From: Alicycliphilus denitrificans_A
GTDB lineage: Bacteria > Pseudomonadota > Gammaproteobacteria > Burkholderiales > Burkholderiaceae_C
Reading direction: 5' to 3'
Length of the DNA stretch: 64,000 nucleotides
Assembly: GCF_044792555.1 (NCBI RefSeq)
Contig: NZ_CP126238.1
Coordinates: forward strand, 2,108,001-2,172,000
Part shown: in pieces, positions 37,547-46,554 of the stretch
Position numbering within the stretch: position 1 is the first letter of the stretch
How the letters are laid out: the number at the start of each line of letters is the position of its first letter
Translations under genes and position numbers: made by a program
Notes under the pieces: model-generated
The model's input: only the letters and a program-made list of their open reading frames with translations
Database searches by the model: none
Told to the model about the DNA's origin: nothing

Positions 37547-39022
37547 TCAATAGGCCTCGGGTTTCACCTGCATTTCGCTGTAGGGCACGATGCGCGAGCC
37601 CTTGATCCAGCGATAGCCGAACCAGACCAGGAGGAACAGCGGCAGCCCGATGTAGGTGGCCACGACACCTGTCCAGTCGATGCGCTCTTGCAGGAAAGCC
37701 TGGTAGTTCTGGCCCAGCGTGATGGTCATGCACAGCACGAAGGCGAAGATGGGGCCGAAGGGGAAGGCGGCGGCGCGGTAGGGCAGGGCCGACAGGTGCA
37801 GGCCCTGCGCCTCGTAGCCCTTGCGAAAGCGGTAGTGGCTGATGGCGATACCGAGCCAGGCGATGAACCCCGTCATGCCCGAGAGGTTCAGCAGCCAGAT
37901 ATATACCGCCTGCGGGCTGAAGATGTTGGTGAGAAAGCACAGGGCGGCCACCACCGTGGTGGCGATCAGGGCCATCACCGGCACGCCGCGCGCGTTCACA
38001 CGGGCAAAAATGGCCGGTGCCATGCGCTGGCAGGCCAGGGTGTAGAGCATGCGCGTGGAGGCGTACATGCCCGAGTTGCCTGCCGACAGCACCGAGGACA
38101 GCACCACGGCGTTCATCAGGGCGGCGGCCGACAGCAGGCCCGCGCGTTCAAATACCAGGGTGAAGGGGCTCACGGCGATGTCGCCCACATCATTCTTGAG
38201 CAGCTGCGGATCGGTGTAGGGGATGAGCAGGCTGATGACCAGAATGGCAAACACGTAGAACAGCAGGATGCGCCAGAATACCTGGCGCACGGCGCGCGGG
38301 ATGTTTTTGGCCGGGTTTTCCGATTCGCCCGCGGCAATGCCGATCAGCTCCGTGCCCTGGAAGGAAAAGCCCACGATCATGGCCACGCCGATCAGTGCCG
38401 CAAAACCGCCGGCAAAGGGCGCATCGCCCTGCGTCCACAGCGCCAGATTGCCCCACAGGCCCTCGGGCGCACCACCACGCACAATGCCCAGGATCATTAG
38501 CAGGCCGATGCCGATGAAGATGATCACCGTGGTCACCTTGATGGCGGCAAACCAGTATTCGGCCTCGCCAAAGCCCCTCACCGAGATGGCGTTGAGGCCG
38601 CACATGATGGCCAGGAATACCGCGCTCCACAGCACCCCGTCGACGCCCGGGAACCAGTAGGCCATGACGAGCTGCGCCGCCACCAGGTCCACGGCGATGG
38701 TCACGGCCCAGTTGTACCAGTAGTTCCAGCCCAGGGCGAAGCCAAAGCCCTCATCGACGTAGCGCGCGCCGTAGGTGGCAAACGAGCCCGAGGTGGGCAG
38801 GTAGGCGGCCATCTCGCCCAGGCTGGTCATCAAGAAGTAGACCATCAGGCCCACGACCATGTAGGCCAGCACGGCGCCGCCGGGGCCGGCCTGGGAGATG
38901 GTGGCGCCGGAGGCGACGAACAGGCCGGTGCCGATCGAACCGCCGATGGCGATCATCGACAGGTGGCGCGCCTTCAATGCGCGGTGCAGGTGGTTGCTGG
39001 AGGCGGAGTCGCTGGCGCTCAT
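37547..39022 (-). CDS. lysP: Lysine-specific permease
   Basis: A 12-helix amino acid/proton symporter of the APC superfamily, 491 residues. Long blocks match my memory of E. coli LysP almost word for word: KARHLSMIAIGGSIGTGLFV, GFALGWNYWYNWAVTIAVDL, GFSFQGTELIGIAAGESENP, then LSAGNSGMYASTRMLYTLAC and YSEM near the end. Lysine is therefore the likely substrate. It follows the ABC importer genes on the same strand after 126 bases, too short for a lysine riboswitch. It converges with an Lrp-type gene. Confidence 0.92.
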   Translation of the reverse strand: MSASDSASSNHLHRALKARHLSMIAIGGSIGTGLFVASGATISQAGPGGAVLAYMVVGLMVYFLMTSLGEMAAYLPTSGSFATYGARYVDEGFGFALGWNYWYNWAVTIAVDLVAAQLVMAYWFPGVDGVLWSAVFLAIMCGLNAISVRGFGEAEYWFAAIKVTTVIIFIGIGLLMILGIVRGGAPEGLWGNLALWTQGDAPFAGGFAALIGVAMIVGFSFQGTELIGIAAGESENPAKNIPRAVRQVFWRILLFYVFAILVISLLIPYTDPQLLKNDVGDIAVSPFTLVFERAGLLSAAALMNAVVLSSVLSAGNSGMYASTRMLYTLACQRMAPAIFARVNARGVPVMALIATTVVAALCFLTNIFSPQAVYIWLLNLSGMTGFIAWLGIAISHYRFRKGYEAQGLHLSALPYRAAAFPFGPIFAFVLCMTITLGQNYQAFLQERIDWTGVVATYIGLPLFLLVWFGYRWIKGSRIVPYSEMQVKPEAY

Positions 39023-39148
39023 GAAGAGTCCTCGGAGGGGCTTGGCCGGTAGCTGCCGTTGTGCGGCGCGCCCGAACCAAGATGGGTGTCTGGTGTTGAC
39101 TTGGAGGGTGGATAGGGGCCGATAGGGTGCCGGCCCGCAAACAGGGGG

Positions 39149-39943
39149 TCAGCCCAGCAGCAGGGCGTCGTCCGAGAGCTTCTCGCCGCGCACTTTCTCG
39201 AACATCTGCAGCAGGTCGGGCACATCCAGGCGTGCGCGCTCCTCGCCCGACACGTCCAGCACCACCTGGCCCTGGTGCAGCATGACGGTGCGCTGGCCCA
39301 CGTCCAGCGCCTGGCGCATGCTGTGCGTGACCATCATGGTCGTGAGCTTGTTCTCGGTCACGATGCGCGCCGTGAGTTGCAGCACGAAGTCGGCCGTGCG
39401 CGGATCGAGCGCCGCCGTGTGCTCGTCCAGCAGCAGGATGCGGGACGGCTGTAGCGCCGCCATGAGCAGGCTCACGGCCTGGCGCTGGCCGCCCGAGAGC
39501 AGGCCGATGCGGTCCGTGAGGCGGTTCTCCAGCCCCAGGCCCAGCGTGGCCAGGCGTTCGCGGTACATGGCGCGCTCGGCCTGCTTGACAGCGCGCGCCA
39601 AGCCGCGGCGCGTGCCGCGCTGCTGGGCCAGGGCCATGTTTTCCTCGATGGTCAGGTCTTCGCAGGTGCCGGCCATGGGATCCTGGAACACGCGCGCCAC
39701 GCGCTCGGCACGCTCCCACACGGGGCGGCGCGTCACGTCCAGGCCGTCGATGGCGATGCGGCCCTGATCCACGCCGATGTCGCCCGAGATGGCGTTCAAG
39801 AAGGTGGACTTGCCCGCGCCGTTGGAGCCGATGACGGTGACGAACTGACCGGCCGGGATCTCCAGCGACATACCGCGCAGCGCGCGCGTCTCTATGGGCG
39901 TGCCGGGGTTGAAGGTGATGAAAAGGTCTTGTGCGCTCAGCAT
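39149..39943 (-). CDS. ABC transporter ATP-binding protein (TrpZ-like)
   Basis: A 264-residue ABC ATPase: Walker A GSNGAGKST (~39-47), signature LSGGQRQAVSLLMAAL, Walker B ILLLDEHTAALDP, and a switch histidine in MVTHSM. It is the third gene of an operon with a binding protein and a permease of the TrpXYZ/pfam04392 type. It starts 22 bases after the permease stop. The importer probably takes up an amino acid or related aromatic compound. Confidence 0.92.
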   Translation of the reverse strand: MLSAQDLFITFNPGTPIETRALRGMSLEIPAGQFVTVIGSNGAGKSTFLNAISGDIGVDQGRIAIDGLDVTRRPVWERAERVARVFQDPMAGTCEDLTIEENMALAQQRGTRRGLARAVKQAERAMYRERLATLGLGLENRLTDRIGLLSGGQRQAVSLLMAALQPSRILLLDEHTAALDPRTADFVLQLTARIVTENKLTTMMVTHSMRQALDVGQRTVMLHQGQVVLDVSGEERARLDVPDLLQMFEKVRGEKLSDDALLLG

Positions 39944-39965
39944 GGCGTTTTCTCCTGGGGGTACG

Positions 39966-40853
39966 TCAGGCCTTGCGGCTGCTGAGTTTGCGCTTGAGCT
40001 GCGGGATCACCAGCGCCACCGTGACCAGCGCGGCGGTGACCAGGTTCAGGTCTTGTGCCTTCAGGCCGATGAAGTCGCTGTTGAGCGCCGCCGCGATGAA
40101 GAAGCGGTAGACGATGGCGCCCACCACCACCGCCAGCGTCGCCCAGACGATGCGCCGCGACGGCAGGATGGACTCGCCCACGATCACGGCGGCCAGGCCG
40201 ATGACGATGGTGCCAATGCCCATGGAGATGTCCGAGCCGCCCTGCGTCTGAGCAAACAGTGCGCCGGCCAGGCCCACCAGGGCGTTGGAGACGGCCATGC
40301 CCAGCAGCACCATGGCCCCGGTGTTGATGCCCTGGGCGCGCGCCATGCGCGCGTTGGAGCCGGTGGCACGGATGGCCAGGCCACGCTCCGTGGCAAAGAA
40401 CCAGTCCAGCAGCAGCTTGGCCAGCACCACCACGACGAACAGCACCATGGGGCGCGCCACGTAGTCGGGAATGCTCTCGGGCTGCAGCAGCGTGAAAAGG
40501 GTGGTGTCATTGATCAGCGGCACGTTGGGCCCGCCCATGATGCGCAGGTTCACCGAGTACAGCGCGATCATCATCAGGATGGATGCCAGCAGGTCCATGA
40601 TCTTGAGCCGGACGTTGAGCCAGCCCGTGATCAGGCCCGCCGCCGCGCCGGCCGCCGTCGCGGCGAGCGTCGCCAGCCAGGGGTTGGTGCCGGTGGAAAT
40701 CAGAATGGCGCAGACCGCGCCGCCCAGCGGAAAGCTGCCGTCCACCGTGAGGTCGGGAAAGCGCAGCAGACGGAAGGAGATGTAGACCCCCAGGGCCACC
40801 AGGCTGAATATCAGGCCGATTTCAACGGCGCCGAGCAGGGAAAAAAGTGACAT
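39966..40853 (-). CDS. ABC transporter permease (TrpY-like)
   Basis: A 295-residue membrane protein with about eight to nine hydrophobic segments, of the branched-chain-type permease fold (pfam02653). FRLLRFPDLTVDGSFPLGGA near the start and VGESILPSRRIVWATLAVVV in the last third are typical. The C-terminus is short and basic (PQLKRKLSSRKA). It is the membrane subunit of the importer encoded with its neighbours. Confidence 0.9.
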   Translation of the reverse strand: MSLFSLLGAVEIGLIFSLVALGVYISFRLLRFPDLTVDGSFPLGGAVCAILISTGTNPWLATLAATAAGAAAGLITGWLNVRLKIMDLLASILMMIALYSVNLRIMGGPNVPLINDTTLFTLLQPESIPDYVARPMVLFVVVVLAKLLLDWFFATERGLAIRATGSNARMARAQGINTGAMVLLGMAVSNALVGLAGALFAQTQGGSDISMGIGTIVIGLAAVIVGESILPSRRIVWATLAVVVGAIVYRFFIAAALNSDFIGLKAQDLNLVTAALVTVALVIPQLKRKLSSRKA

Positions 40854-40932
40854 GGGCGGTGCTGGGGGCTGGGAGTCAAAAACAAAGCAGGAGCCCGGGG
40901 GCTCCTGCAGGCATGGGCAAAGGCCCGTATTG

Positions 40933-41901
40933 TTACTGAACGACCTGCGCGGCCGACTTGATCAGCGCGTCGGAGAGCTTGACGCCTTGTTTTTCTGCGG
41001 CGCCGGGGTTCACGAACAGCTCCATTTTGGTGCTGAGCTCGGGCTTGATGTCGCCGGGCTTCTCGCCCTTGAGAATGCGCGCCACCATGCGGCCGGTCTG
41101 CTCGCCCAGGTCGCGGTAGTTGATGCCGAAAGCGGCAATGGCGCCACGCTTGACGCTGTCGGTGTCCGAGGCGACCAGCGGGATCTTCGCGTCCTGGCCC
41201 ACTTTCACCAGCGACTCGTAGGCCGAGACCACGTTGTTGTCGGTGTTGGTGTAGATCACGTCGACCTTGCCGATCAGGCTGCGCGCGGCGCTGCTCACGT
41301 CCACCGAGCGGGGGGCGGCGGCCTCGACCAGGGTCATGCCCAGGGTGGGCAGGAGTTTTTGCAGCTCCTTGACGACGACCACCGAGTTGGCCTCGCCGGG
41401 GTTGTAGACCATGCCCACGCGCTTGGCACCGGGCACGACCTGCTTGACCAGGTCCATTTGCTTATCGAGCGCCAGCAGGTCGGACACGCCGGTCACGTTG
41501 GTCTTGGATGCCTCCCAGCTGGGCACGAGCTTGGCGGCGACGGGGTCGGTGACGGCGGAGAACACCACGGGCACGGTCTTGGTGGCGGCCACCACGGCCT
41601 GGGCCGAAGGCGTGGCGATGGCGACGATGGCGTCGGGGTTGTCACCGACGAACTTGCGTGCGATCTGCGCCGCCGTGCCGGTGTTGCCCTGCGCGCTCTG
41701 GTATTGCCACTTCAGGTTCTTGCCGGTTTCATAGCCCGCGGCCTTGAGGGCCGCCTGCACCCCGTCGCGCACCGAGTCCAGGGCAGGATGCTCCACGATG
41801 GCCGTGACGGCCACGGACTTTTGCTGCGCATGTGCCACGGGGGCAAGGGTGGCCATGGCCAGGGCGATTGCGCCTAGGGGGGCCCAAGACAAACTCTTCA
41901 T
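40933..41901 (-). CDS. ABC transporter substrate-binding protein (TrpX-like)
   Basis: A 322-residue periplasmic protein of the ABC_sub_bind family (pfam04392). The signal peptide runs to about residue 25 (APVAHAQQ). The mature part has IVEHPALDSVRDGVQAALKA and the DVIYTNTDNNVVSAYESLV region. Members of this family include tryptophan- and tyrosine-linked proteins, but the ligand cannot be read from sequence. It is first in the operon. A dispersed repeat hairpin lies 150-210 bases upstream. Confidence 0.9.
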   Translation of the reverse strand: MKSLSWAPLGAIALAMATLAPVAHAQQKSVAVTAIVEHPALDSVRDGVQAALKAAGYETGKNLKWQYQSAQGNTGTAAQIARKFVGDNPDAIVAIATPSAQAVVAATKTVPVVFSAVTDPVAAKLVPSWEASKTNVTGVSDLLALDKQMDLVKQVVPGAKRVGMVYNPGEANSVVVVKELQKLLPTLGMTLVEAAAPRSVDVSSAARSLIGKVDVIYTNTDNNVVSAYESLVKVGQDAKIPLVASDTDSVKRGAIAAFGINYRDLGEQTGRMVARILKGEKPGDIKPELSTKMELFVNPGAAEKQGVKLSDALIKSAAQVVQ

Positions 41902-42052
41902 TTCGGTTCACTCTCCAATTGAACGTGCGGGGTTTCCTGTGCTTGTTATCCCAGGCCGCTGCAGGAAGGTCATGCGGCCTTGGCACGCGAGTCTAGCGTT
42001 TGCGCGCAGTGGCCGCGTTGGTTGTTTCCCCGTATCGATGATACGCGTTGAG

Positions 42053-42112
42053 TTTTAATGAAATTGGCTTGTAACGCTTGTTGGATAAGCGCGACAAGCT
42101 ATCAAAATCATT
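42053..42112. repeat. Well-preserved copy of the dispersed palindromic repeat (intergenic)
   Basis: The arms are GCTTGT (42067-42072) and CGCTT (42075-42079), a 7-base loop, then AAGCG (42087-42091) and ACAAGC (42094-42099). They are flanked by AATGAAATTGG and its imperfect complement TATCAAAATCATT. It lies between the start of the TrpX-like gene and the end of the ETF-QO gene, both on the minus strand, so it can form a strong hairpin after the latter. Confidence 0.7.
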
Positions 42113-42130
42113 GCATCCAATAGCCTGATG

Positions 42131-43831
42131 CTACATGCCCGAATAGTTCGGGCCGCCGCCCCCCTCGGGCGTGACCCAGACGATGTTCTGCGTCGGGTCC
42201 TTGATGTCGCAGGTCTTGCAGTGCACGCAGTTCTGCGCGTTGATCTGCAGGCGCTGGGCGTTGCTGCCCTGGGCCTCGTCGGGCACGAACTCGTAGACAC
42301 CGGCCGGGCAGTAGCGGCTCTCGGGCCCGGCGTACTTCGCCAGGTTGATGTTGACCGGCACGCTGGCGTCCTTGAGTGTCAGGTGCGCGGGCTGGTTTTC
42401 CTCGTGGTTGGTGTTGCTGATGAAGACGCTGGACAGGCGGTCGAAGGTCAGTTTGCCATCGGGTTTGGGATAGACGATGGGCTTGCACTCGGCCGCGGGC
42501 TTGAGGTACTCGTGGTCGGCCTTGTCGCGGCGCAGCGTCCAGGGAATGTGGCCGCGCAGCACAAACTGCTCGAAACCGTTCATCAGCGTGGCGGTGGCCA
42601 GGCCGTACTTGAACCAGTTCTTGAAGTTGCGGTCCTTGTTCAGCTCGGTGTAGAGCCAGCTTTCCTCGAAGGCCTTGGGATAGGCGCTCAGTTCGTCGTG
42701 CTGGCGGCCGCTTTGAATGGCGTCATACGCGGCCTCGGCGGCGAGCTTGCCGGTCTTGATGGCCGAGTGGCTGCCCTTGATGCGGCTGACGTTCAGGTAG
42801 CCCGCGTCGCAGCCCACCAGCGCGCCGCCCGGGAACACCGTCTTGGGCAGGGAATTGATGCCGCTGGCGTTGATGGCGCGCGCGCCGTACGAGAGGCGCT
42901 TGGCCGTGACCTCGCCCTTGTCGTTCTCGAAGTACCAGCGGACGTTCGGGTGGGTCTTCCAGCGCTGGAATTCCTCGAAGGGGCTCAGGTAGGGGTTGGT
43001 GTAGCCCAGGCCGGTGACGAAGCCCAGCGCCACCTTGTTGTCATCCAGGTGGTACAGGAAGGCGCCGCCGTAGGTCTTGCTGTCCATGGGCCAGCCGGCG
43101 GTGTGCATGACGAAGCCGGGCTGGTGCCTCTTCGGGTCGATTTCCCACAGTTCCTTGACCCCGATGCCGAAGCTCTGCGGATCGCGGTCCTCGTCGAGCT
43201 TGTAGCGTGCGATCAGCTGCTTGCCCAGGTGGCCGCGCGCGCCCTCGGCGAAGATCGTGTACTTGGCCAGAAGCTCCATGCCGAGCTGGAAGTTCTCGGT
43301 GGGCTCGCCATTCTTGCCGATGCCCATGTTGCCCGTGGCCACACCCTTGACCGAGCCGTCTTCGTTGTAGAGCACCTCGGCGGCCGTGAAGCCGGGGAAG
43401 ATCTCCACGCCCAGCGCCTCTGCCTGCTCGGCCAGCCACTTGGTGACGTCGCCCAGGCGCACGATGTAGTTGCCATGGTTGTGTGCGAACGGCGGCAGGA
43501 CGGCGTTGGGTACGCGAAAGCCTGACTTTTCGCTCAGGAAGATGTAGGCGTCATCGGTCACGGGCTGGTTCAGGGGGGCGCCCTTGGCCTTCCAGTCGGG
43601 GATCAGCTCGGTGAGCGCACGCGGGTCCATGATGGCGCCCGAGAGGATGTGGGCGCCGGGTTCGGACCCCTTTTCCAGCACCACGACGGAGACGTCCTGG
43701 CCCTTCTCGGCCGCCAGTTGCTTCAAGCGTATCGCCGTGGCCAGCCCGCCCGGGCCGCCGCCGACGATGACCACGTCGTATTCCATGGCTTCGCGCGGGC
43801 CGTACTGGGCGAGGATTTCTTCATTCGTCAT
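42131..43831 (-). CDS. Electron transfer flavoprotein-ubiquinone oxidoreductase
   Basis: Membrane-associated enzyme that passes electrons from ETF (fed by acyl-CoA dehydrogenases) to ubiquinone. The ATG at 43831 gives 566 residues, the family length. The FAD-binding motif VVIVGGGPGGLATA is at the N-terminus, and the ubiquinone/FAD core follows. The C-terminal 4Fe-4S cluster has CPAGVYEF and then NCVHCKTCDIKDP. A longer upstream open frame is not family sequence. It fits the fatty-acid and carboxylate catabolism genes in the window. Confidence 0.96.
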   Translation of the reverse strand: MTNEEILAQYGPREAMEYDVVIVGGGPGGLATAIRLKQLAAEKGQDVSVVVLEKGSEPGAHILSGAIMDPRALTELIPDWKAKGAPLNQPVTDDAYIFLSEKSGFRVPNAVLPPFAHNHGNYIVRLGDVTKWLAEQAEALGVEIFPGFTAAEVLYNEDGSVKGVATGNMGIGKNGEPTENFQLGMELLAKYTIFAEGARGHLGKQLIARYKLDEDRDPQSFGIGVKELWEIDPKRHQPGFVMHTAGWPMDSKTYGGAFLYHLDDNKVALGFVTGLGYTNPYLSPFEEFQRWKTHPNVRWYFENDKGEVTAKRLSYGARAINASGINSLPKTVFPGGALVGCDAGYLNVSRIKGSHSAIKTGKLAAEAAYDAIQSGRQHDELSAYPKAFEESWLYTELNKDRNFKNWFKYGLATATLMNGFEQFVLRGHIPWTLRRDKADHEYLKPAAECKPIVYPKPDGKLTFDRLSSVFISNTNHEENQPAHLTLKDASVPVNINLAKYAGPESRYCPAGVYEFVPDEAQGSNAQRLQINAQNCVHCKTCDIKDPTQNIVWVTPEGGGGPNYSGM

Positions 43832-43978
43832 GGGTGTCTCTTCTGCTTGGATCGTTGGAAAATAGACCGGTCCACTCAGCCAGAGGGCTGGGGCCGTACT
43901 GGCGGCGATTGTATTCACGCCGCGGCAGGGCAAGGACGGGCAGCTTGCGCGGCATCTGAGGGAGTGACGGGGATAGCC

Positions 43979-44398
43979 ATGAAAATCGAGATTGCCGAGC
44001 AGAAAAAATGGGTTCACACCATGCAAATGGATGTGCGTTGGGGCGACATGGACGCCATGGGTCATGTGAACAACGCGGTGTACTTTCGCTACATGGAGAG
44101 CGTACGCGTGGAATGGATGCGGGCCGCGGGCTGTCAGCCCGACCCCAAGGGCCAGGGGCCGGTGATCGTGAACGCGTTTTGCAACTTCTACCGCCAGCTC
44201 GAATACCCGGCCCAGCTGCTGCTCAAGCTCTACGTGAGCGACCCGGCGCGCACCACGTTCGAGACCTGGACCACCATCGAGCGCGTGGACCAGCCCGGCG
44301 TGCTGGCCGCCGCCGGAGGGGCCACGGTTATCTGGGTCGATTTTCCGGCGCAAAAGGCTGCACCGCTGCCGGATTGGATGCGTCAGCTGGTGCTGTAG
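43979..44398 (+). CDS. 4HBT-fold acyl-CoA thioesterase (YbgC/FadM type)
   Basis: A 139-residue hot-dog-fold protein. VRWGDMDAMGHVNNAVYF carries the catalytic aspartate and the His-Val-Asn-Asn motif of the 4HBT family. It probably hydrolyses acyl-CoA esters, substrate unknown. The ATG at 43979 removes a long upstream frame that overlaps the ETF-QO gene. Its last 71 bases overlap the 3' end of the histidine kinase gene on the opposite strand. Confidence 0.88.
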   Translation: MKIEIAEQKKWVHTMQMDVRWGDMDAMGHVNNAVYFRYMESVRVEWMRAAGCQPDPKGQGPVIVNAFCNFYRQLEYPAQLLLKLYVSDPARTTFETWTTIERVDQPGVLAAAGGATVIWVDFPAQKAAPLPDWMRQLVL

Positions 44399-45746
44399 CA
44401 GCGACCAGTTGCATGCGCGCCTCGAAGCCAGCGCTCTCGCCCGGCAATGGCGATGCCAGCGTCAGAAGCGCATCGTGCTTGGCGGCGATGGTGGCCACGA
44501 TGGACAGGCCCAGCCCGTAGCCTGTGCGCTCGGCGCTATGGCGCACATGGCGCTGCTGCAGGGTCTGCAGGCGGTCGCCGCTCACGCCGGGGCCATGGTC
44601 GCGCACCGCCAGCGCACAGCCCGGCCCGACGATCAGTTCAACGGGGCTGTCGCCGGCATAGTGGAGTGCGTTTTCCACCAGGTTGCGCAGCGCAATGGCC
44701 AGGGCGTCGAAATCGCCCAGGGCCACGGGAGCAGGTCCTTCGTAGGCCTGCACCAGATCTAGCCGGTCCACCGCGCGCTCTTCCTGCCAGAACTCCTGTG
44801 CCACCGTGGTGGCCAGTTGCACCAGGTCCACGGGCTGGCGCGTGAAGGGGGTGCTGGACTCCGCGCGTGACAGTTGCAGCAGCTTCTCGGTACGCTGGCC
44901 CAGCGTTTGTAGGGAGCCGATGGCGGCCTGCACGTCGCTGTGGCTCAGGCCATGCTCCAGCGCCGTTTGCAGGCGCAGGCGCGCGGCGGCAAGCGGCGTG
45001 CGCAGCTCGTGCGCGGCATTGGCCGCCAGGGCGCGCTCCACGTCCAGGGCCAGGGCCAGGCGCTCCAGCAGGTGGTTCACATGCTCTTCCACGCTGCGCA
45101 GCTCGCGTGGCAGATCGGCCAGGCCAATGGGCGTGAGCAGTTGGCCGCCGCGCAGGCTGATTTCCTGCGTCAGCGTGTCCAGCACCTTGAGTTCGCGCCG
45201 CGCTATGCGCCGCAGCAGCAGGGCCAGCAGTGGCAGCATGGCCACCATGGCAACGATCAGGCCGGCCAGCGTGCGGTTCACGGCCTCGCTGCGCTCCTGC
45301 AGCGGGTCCGCCACCTGCAGGTAGATGGCTCGCGTGGGGTGGATCAGCGTGTACACGCGCCATTGCCCGGTGTTGGCAAAGCCCTGGGCCAGCGGTACGT
45401 CGAACTGCTCGGACCGGGTCTCTGCCGACCGCGCCAGCACCCGGTTGTCGGGTGCGATGAGCTGGTAGAGCACATCGGCATCGGCAAAGGAGCCCGGGGT
45501 GGGCAGGATCAGTGGCCCGGCATCGGCGGGACGTGCCGCAGCCCTGTCCAGATGCTCCAGCGCAATGTCGAACATGCGGTGCGAAACCTCGACGAGCTCG
45601 CTGTCGAAGTTGTAATTGATCTCGCTGTCCACGTACCAGACCACGCCCAGCACGCACAGCAGCCATACGCCGCCCACCCACAGGATGAGGGCGCGCGTCA
45701 GGCGTCCGGCCAGGCTTTGTGCGTGCGCGGAGCTCACAGGGTTCAT
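44328..45746 (-). CDS. Sensor histidine kinase (PmrB/QseC-like)
   Basis: A 472-residue two-component sensor. Transmembrane segments lie at about 18-40 and 160-182 around a ~120-residue periplasmic domain. A HAMP-like linker leads to the phosphorylated histidine in ANAAHELRTPL (H-box). The N-box is RNLVENALHY, and the ATP-lid motifs are RDHGPGV and GYGLGLSIV. Its ATG overlaps the regulator's stop by four bases. With PAP2 and EptA genes divergent, the pair probably controls lipid A modification, as PmrAB does. The signal is unknown. Confidence 0.93.
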   Translation of the reverse strand: MNPVSSAHAQSLAGRLTRALILWVGGVWLLCVLGVVWYVDSEINYNFDSELVEVSHRMFDIALEHLDRAAARPADAGPLILPTPGSFADADVLYQLIAPDNRVLARSAETRSEQFDVPLAQGFANTGQWRVYTLIHPTRAIYLQVADPLQERSEAVNRTLAGLIVAMVAMLPLLALLLRRIARRELKVLDTLTQEISLRGGQLLTPIGLADLPRELRSVEEHVNHLLERLALALDVERALAANAAHELRTPLAAARLRLQTALEHGLSHSDVQAAIGSLQTLGQRTEKLLQLSRAESSTPFTRQPVDLVQLATTVAQEFWQEERAVDRLDLVQAYEGPAPVALGDFDALAIALRNLVENALHYAGDSPVELIVGPGCALAVRDHGPGVSGDRLQTLQQRHVRHSAERTGYGLGLSIVATIAAKHDALLTLASPLPGESAGFEARMQLVAATAPADASNPAAVQPFAPENRPR

Positions 45747-46423
45747 GCCGGGCTTTGGACGCCGCCGCCTTGCACCATCCGGTAGCCCAGGCCGCGCACG
45801 GTTTCGATGTGCTCGCGCCCCAGCTTGCGGCGCAGCCGGCTGATGAAGACCTCCAGCGTATTGCTGTCGGTGTCATCATCGAAACCGTACAGGGCATCCT
45901 GCAGTCGCTCGCGCGTGTGCAGGTGCTCGGGCCTGGTGGCCAGCACGCGCAGCAGTGCCCATTCCTTTTGCGTCAGGGCAATCGGCACGCCGGCGCGGCG
46001 CACCTGCTCGCGCGACAGGTCGATCTGCAGCTCGCCCAGGCTCAGCACCGGCACCTGCGCCGCGCTGCGCCGCCGCTCCACGGCGCGCAGGCGCGCCAGC
46101 AGTTCGCCGGGGTCGTAGGGTTTGACGAGGTAGTCGTCGGCACCGGCGTCCAGACCATGGATGCGGTCGCTGACCTGGTCGCGCGCCGTGAGCACGATGA
46201 CGCTGGGGCGCTGCTTGATGGCGCGCAGCTGCGGCAGCAGGCTCAGGCCGTCGCCGTCGGGCAGGTGCAGGTCCAGCAGCACGGCTGCGTATTGCGCCGC
46301 ATGCAGGGCCGCGCTGGCCTGCGCCAGGCTGGGCACGGCGTCCACCACGAAGGCCTTGGCGCGCAAATAGCCGCACAAGGCCTGGGACAAGGCCTCATCG
46401 TCCTCCACCAGCAGCACGCGCAT
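45743..46423 (-). CDS. OmpR-family response regulator (PmrA/QseB-like)
   Basis: A 226-residue regulator. The receiver domain has Asp51 in LLDLHLPDGDG and the switch lysine in YLVKPYDPGEL. The C-terminal winged helix (~125-220) has TQKEWALLRVLA and then NTLEVFISRLRRKLG, as in PmrA/QseB. It is co-translated with the kinase and divergent from the PAP2 gene. Tandem GTTCAt-N5-GTTCAG boxes in front of the PAP2 gene and eptA are likely its targets. Confidence 0.94.
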   Translation of the reverse strand: MRVLLVEDDEALSQALCGYLRAKAFVVDAVPSLAQASAALHAAQYAAVLLDLHLPDGDGLSLLPQLRAIKQRPSVIVLTARDQVSDRIHGLDAGADDYLVKPYDPGELLARLRAVERRRSAAQVPVLSLGELQIDLSREQVRRAGVPIALTQKEWALLRVLATRPEHLHTRERLQDALYGFDDDTDSNTLEVFISRLRRKLGREHIETVRGLGYRMVQGGGVQSPA

Positions 46424-46490
46424 GCACGTCCCCGTCGCAGTTGCAAGGATGCGAAGTGTAGGCCCGCAGGCCTGTGCCGTGGCGTTGCCC

Positions 46491-46507
46491 GTTCATATTG
46501 CGTTCAG
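46491..46507 (+). promoter_or_regulatory. Tandem response-regulator box before the PAP2 gene
   Basis: GTTCAT (46491-46496), five bases, GTTCAG (46502-46507). The 11-base repeat spacing is what OmpR-family dimers recognise. It lies between the divergent regulator and PAP2 genes, in the same orientation relative to the target gene as the box before eptA. Confidence 0.55.
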
Positions 46508-46554
46508 GCCAAGGACCTACTGTCCAGGGCTTTTGCCGACGCCCTGGTTTCATC

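Noticed and set aside
39023..39148. Lysine riboswitch before lysP
   Set aside because: The gap is only 126 bases, shorter than the lysine aptamer, and I see no matching conserved core.
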